DNA of 6,375 nt from Frankia sp. (GTDB taxonomy: Bacteria > Actinomycetota > Actinomycetes > Frankiales > Frankiaceae): contig JADGHD010000302.1 of NCBI GenBank assembly GCA_019689615.1, forward strand, positions 1 through 6,375, in the 5' to 3' direction. Each line of letters opens with the position of its first letter. Positions within the stretch are counted from its first letter, which is position 1. Below, piece by piece: positions 6,271 to 6,375 of this stretch. The position numbers were made by a program, and so were the translations under genes. The notes below the pieces were generated by a model that did no database searches, was not told where the DNA came from, and saw only the letters and a list, made by a program, of their open reading frames with translations.

Positions 6271-6299
6271 TACGTAATGGCCATGAGGTGCAGCTGCAC
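6270..6299 (-). CDS. Candidate nine-residue leader peptide (VQLHLMAIT) of the dehydratase attenuator
   Basis: GTG at 6299 opens nine codons (V Q L H L M A I T) and a TAG at 6272-6270. The last two codons are ATT (Ile) and ACG (Thr), matching the end product and the substrate of the downstream threonine dehydratase. ATT is rare here: I count one among all Ile codons of pcrA. The predicted transcription start falls on the first G of the GTG, so the peptide would be read from a leaderless RNA. The stop codon runs into a hairpin, followed by an intrinsic terminator, the arrangement of a classical attenuator. An internal ATG (6284) would give only M-A-I-T. Against it: few regulatory codons, very short length, and bases 6288-6299 also form a palindrome that could be an operator. 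Confidence 0.45.
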   Translation of the reverse strand: MQLHLMAIT

Positions 6300-6305
6300 A
6301 GTGCC

Positions 6306-6334
6306 AGCCTGCCCCCCGCGGCCCGGTTCGTCAA
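6306..6334 (-). promoter_or_regulatory. Candidate housekeeping promoter of the dehydratase leader
   Basis: On the minus strand TTGACG (6334-6329) is a near-consensus -35. Exactly 17 bases later CAGGCT (6311-6306) resembles the actinobacterial -10 (TAGGCT-like, with A at position 2 and T at position 6). The predicted start is at 6299, give or take one or two bases, and the untranslated leader to ATG 6155 would be about 144 bases. Confidence 0.55.
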
Positions 6335-6339
6335 ACCGG
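6323..6339. promoter_or_regulatory. Inverted repeat over the -35 element, candidate operator
   Basis: CCGGTT (6323-6328) and AACCGG (6334-6339) form a perfect 6-bp inverted repeat with a 5-base centre (CGTCA). The repeat covers the whole TTGACG -35 candidate, so a bound dimeric regulator would block the promoter. As RNA it would fold as a hairpin if an upstream transcript crossed it. Confidence 0.35.
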
Positions 6340-6354
6340 CCGGGCCCCGGGGCG

Positions 6355-6375
6355 CCCCCCCCCCCCGCCCCCCCC
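6355..6375. repeat. C homopolymer tract at the right edge
   Basis: Twelve C, one G and eight C close the window. With the G run at the other end this points to a contig that stops at hard-to-sequence homopolymers. No gene can be called between 6340 and the edge. Confidence 0.8.

Noticed and set aside
6206..6299. T-box riboswitch upstream of the dehydratase
   Set aside because: I find no T-box sequence (AGGGUGGNACCGCG) and no room for a specifier stem within a 144-base leader.
1..6375. tRNA, rRNA, CRISPR arrays, insertion sequences or a novel defence system
   Set aside because: I saw no regularly spaced repeats, transposase, recombinase, tRNA cloverleaf or defence-type domain. The PcrA-like helicase is the ordinary housekeeping type with the standard C-terminal domain.

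Overview
The window reads as a very GC-rich (clearly above 70%) actinobacterial chromosome fragment. Support for this: nearly all codons end in G or C, the PcrA helicase has a C-terminal Tudor-like domain, GTG starts are used, and at least two start sites look leaderless. Frankia or a relative is a reasonable guess, but nothing here proves the genus. The content is ordinary chromosomal metabolism and DNA repair, not a mobile island. Both ends run into G/C homopolymers, so this is probably a whole draft contig whose ends are less reliable than its middle.

Layout. On the minus strand at the left is an alpha/beta hydrolase with an N-terminal membrane-type segment, whose 3' end is cut by the window edge (1-1138). 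After a 197-base gap comes a zinc-free NAD(P)H:quinone-oxidoreductase-type MDR enzyme, also on the minus strand (1336-2274). A 269-base divergent spacer separates it from pcrA on the plus strand (2544-4961). pcrA converges on a short PLP-dependent threonine dehydratase on the minus strand (5013-6155). The two convergent stops flank a 51-base spacer that is almost entirely a GC-rich inverted repeat, a likely shared terminator. From 6156 to the right edge there is no large gene, but there is a densely structured leader region in front of the dehydratase.

The most interesting part is that leader (6156-6340, minus strand). In order of transcription it holds a promoter-like pair (TTGACG, 17-base spacer, CAGGCT), a predicted start point coinciding with a GTG codon, a nine-codon reading frame V-Q-L-H-L-M-A-I-T-stop, a strong GC hairpin touching the stop codon, a textbook intrinsic terminator with a T6 tract, two mutually exclusive hairpins next to the ribosome binding site, and then the dehydratase. 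The last two sense codons are Ile (ATT, a rare codon here) and Thr, the pathway end product and the substrate of threonine dehydratase. This is a candidate ribosome-dependent attenuator for a dehydratase that lacks the usual C-terminal isoleucine-sensing domain. I did not find a convincing antiterminator by eye, so the mechanism is inference.

The second regulatory candidate is in front of pcrA. A -10-like TATGAT sits ten bases from the ATG, implying a leaderless or nearly leaderless mRNA, and it overlaps a 12-of-14 match to the Gram-positive LexA (SOS) box. The remaining genes share no obvious pathway.
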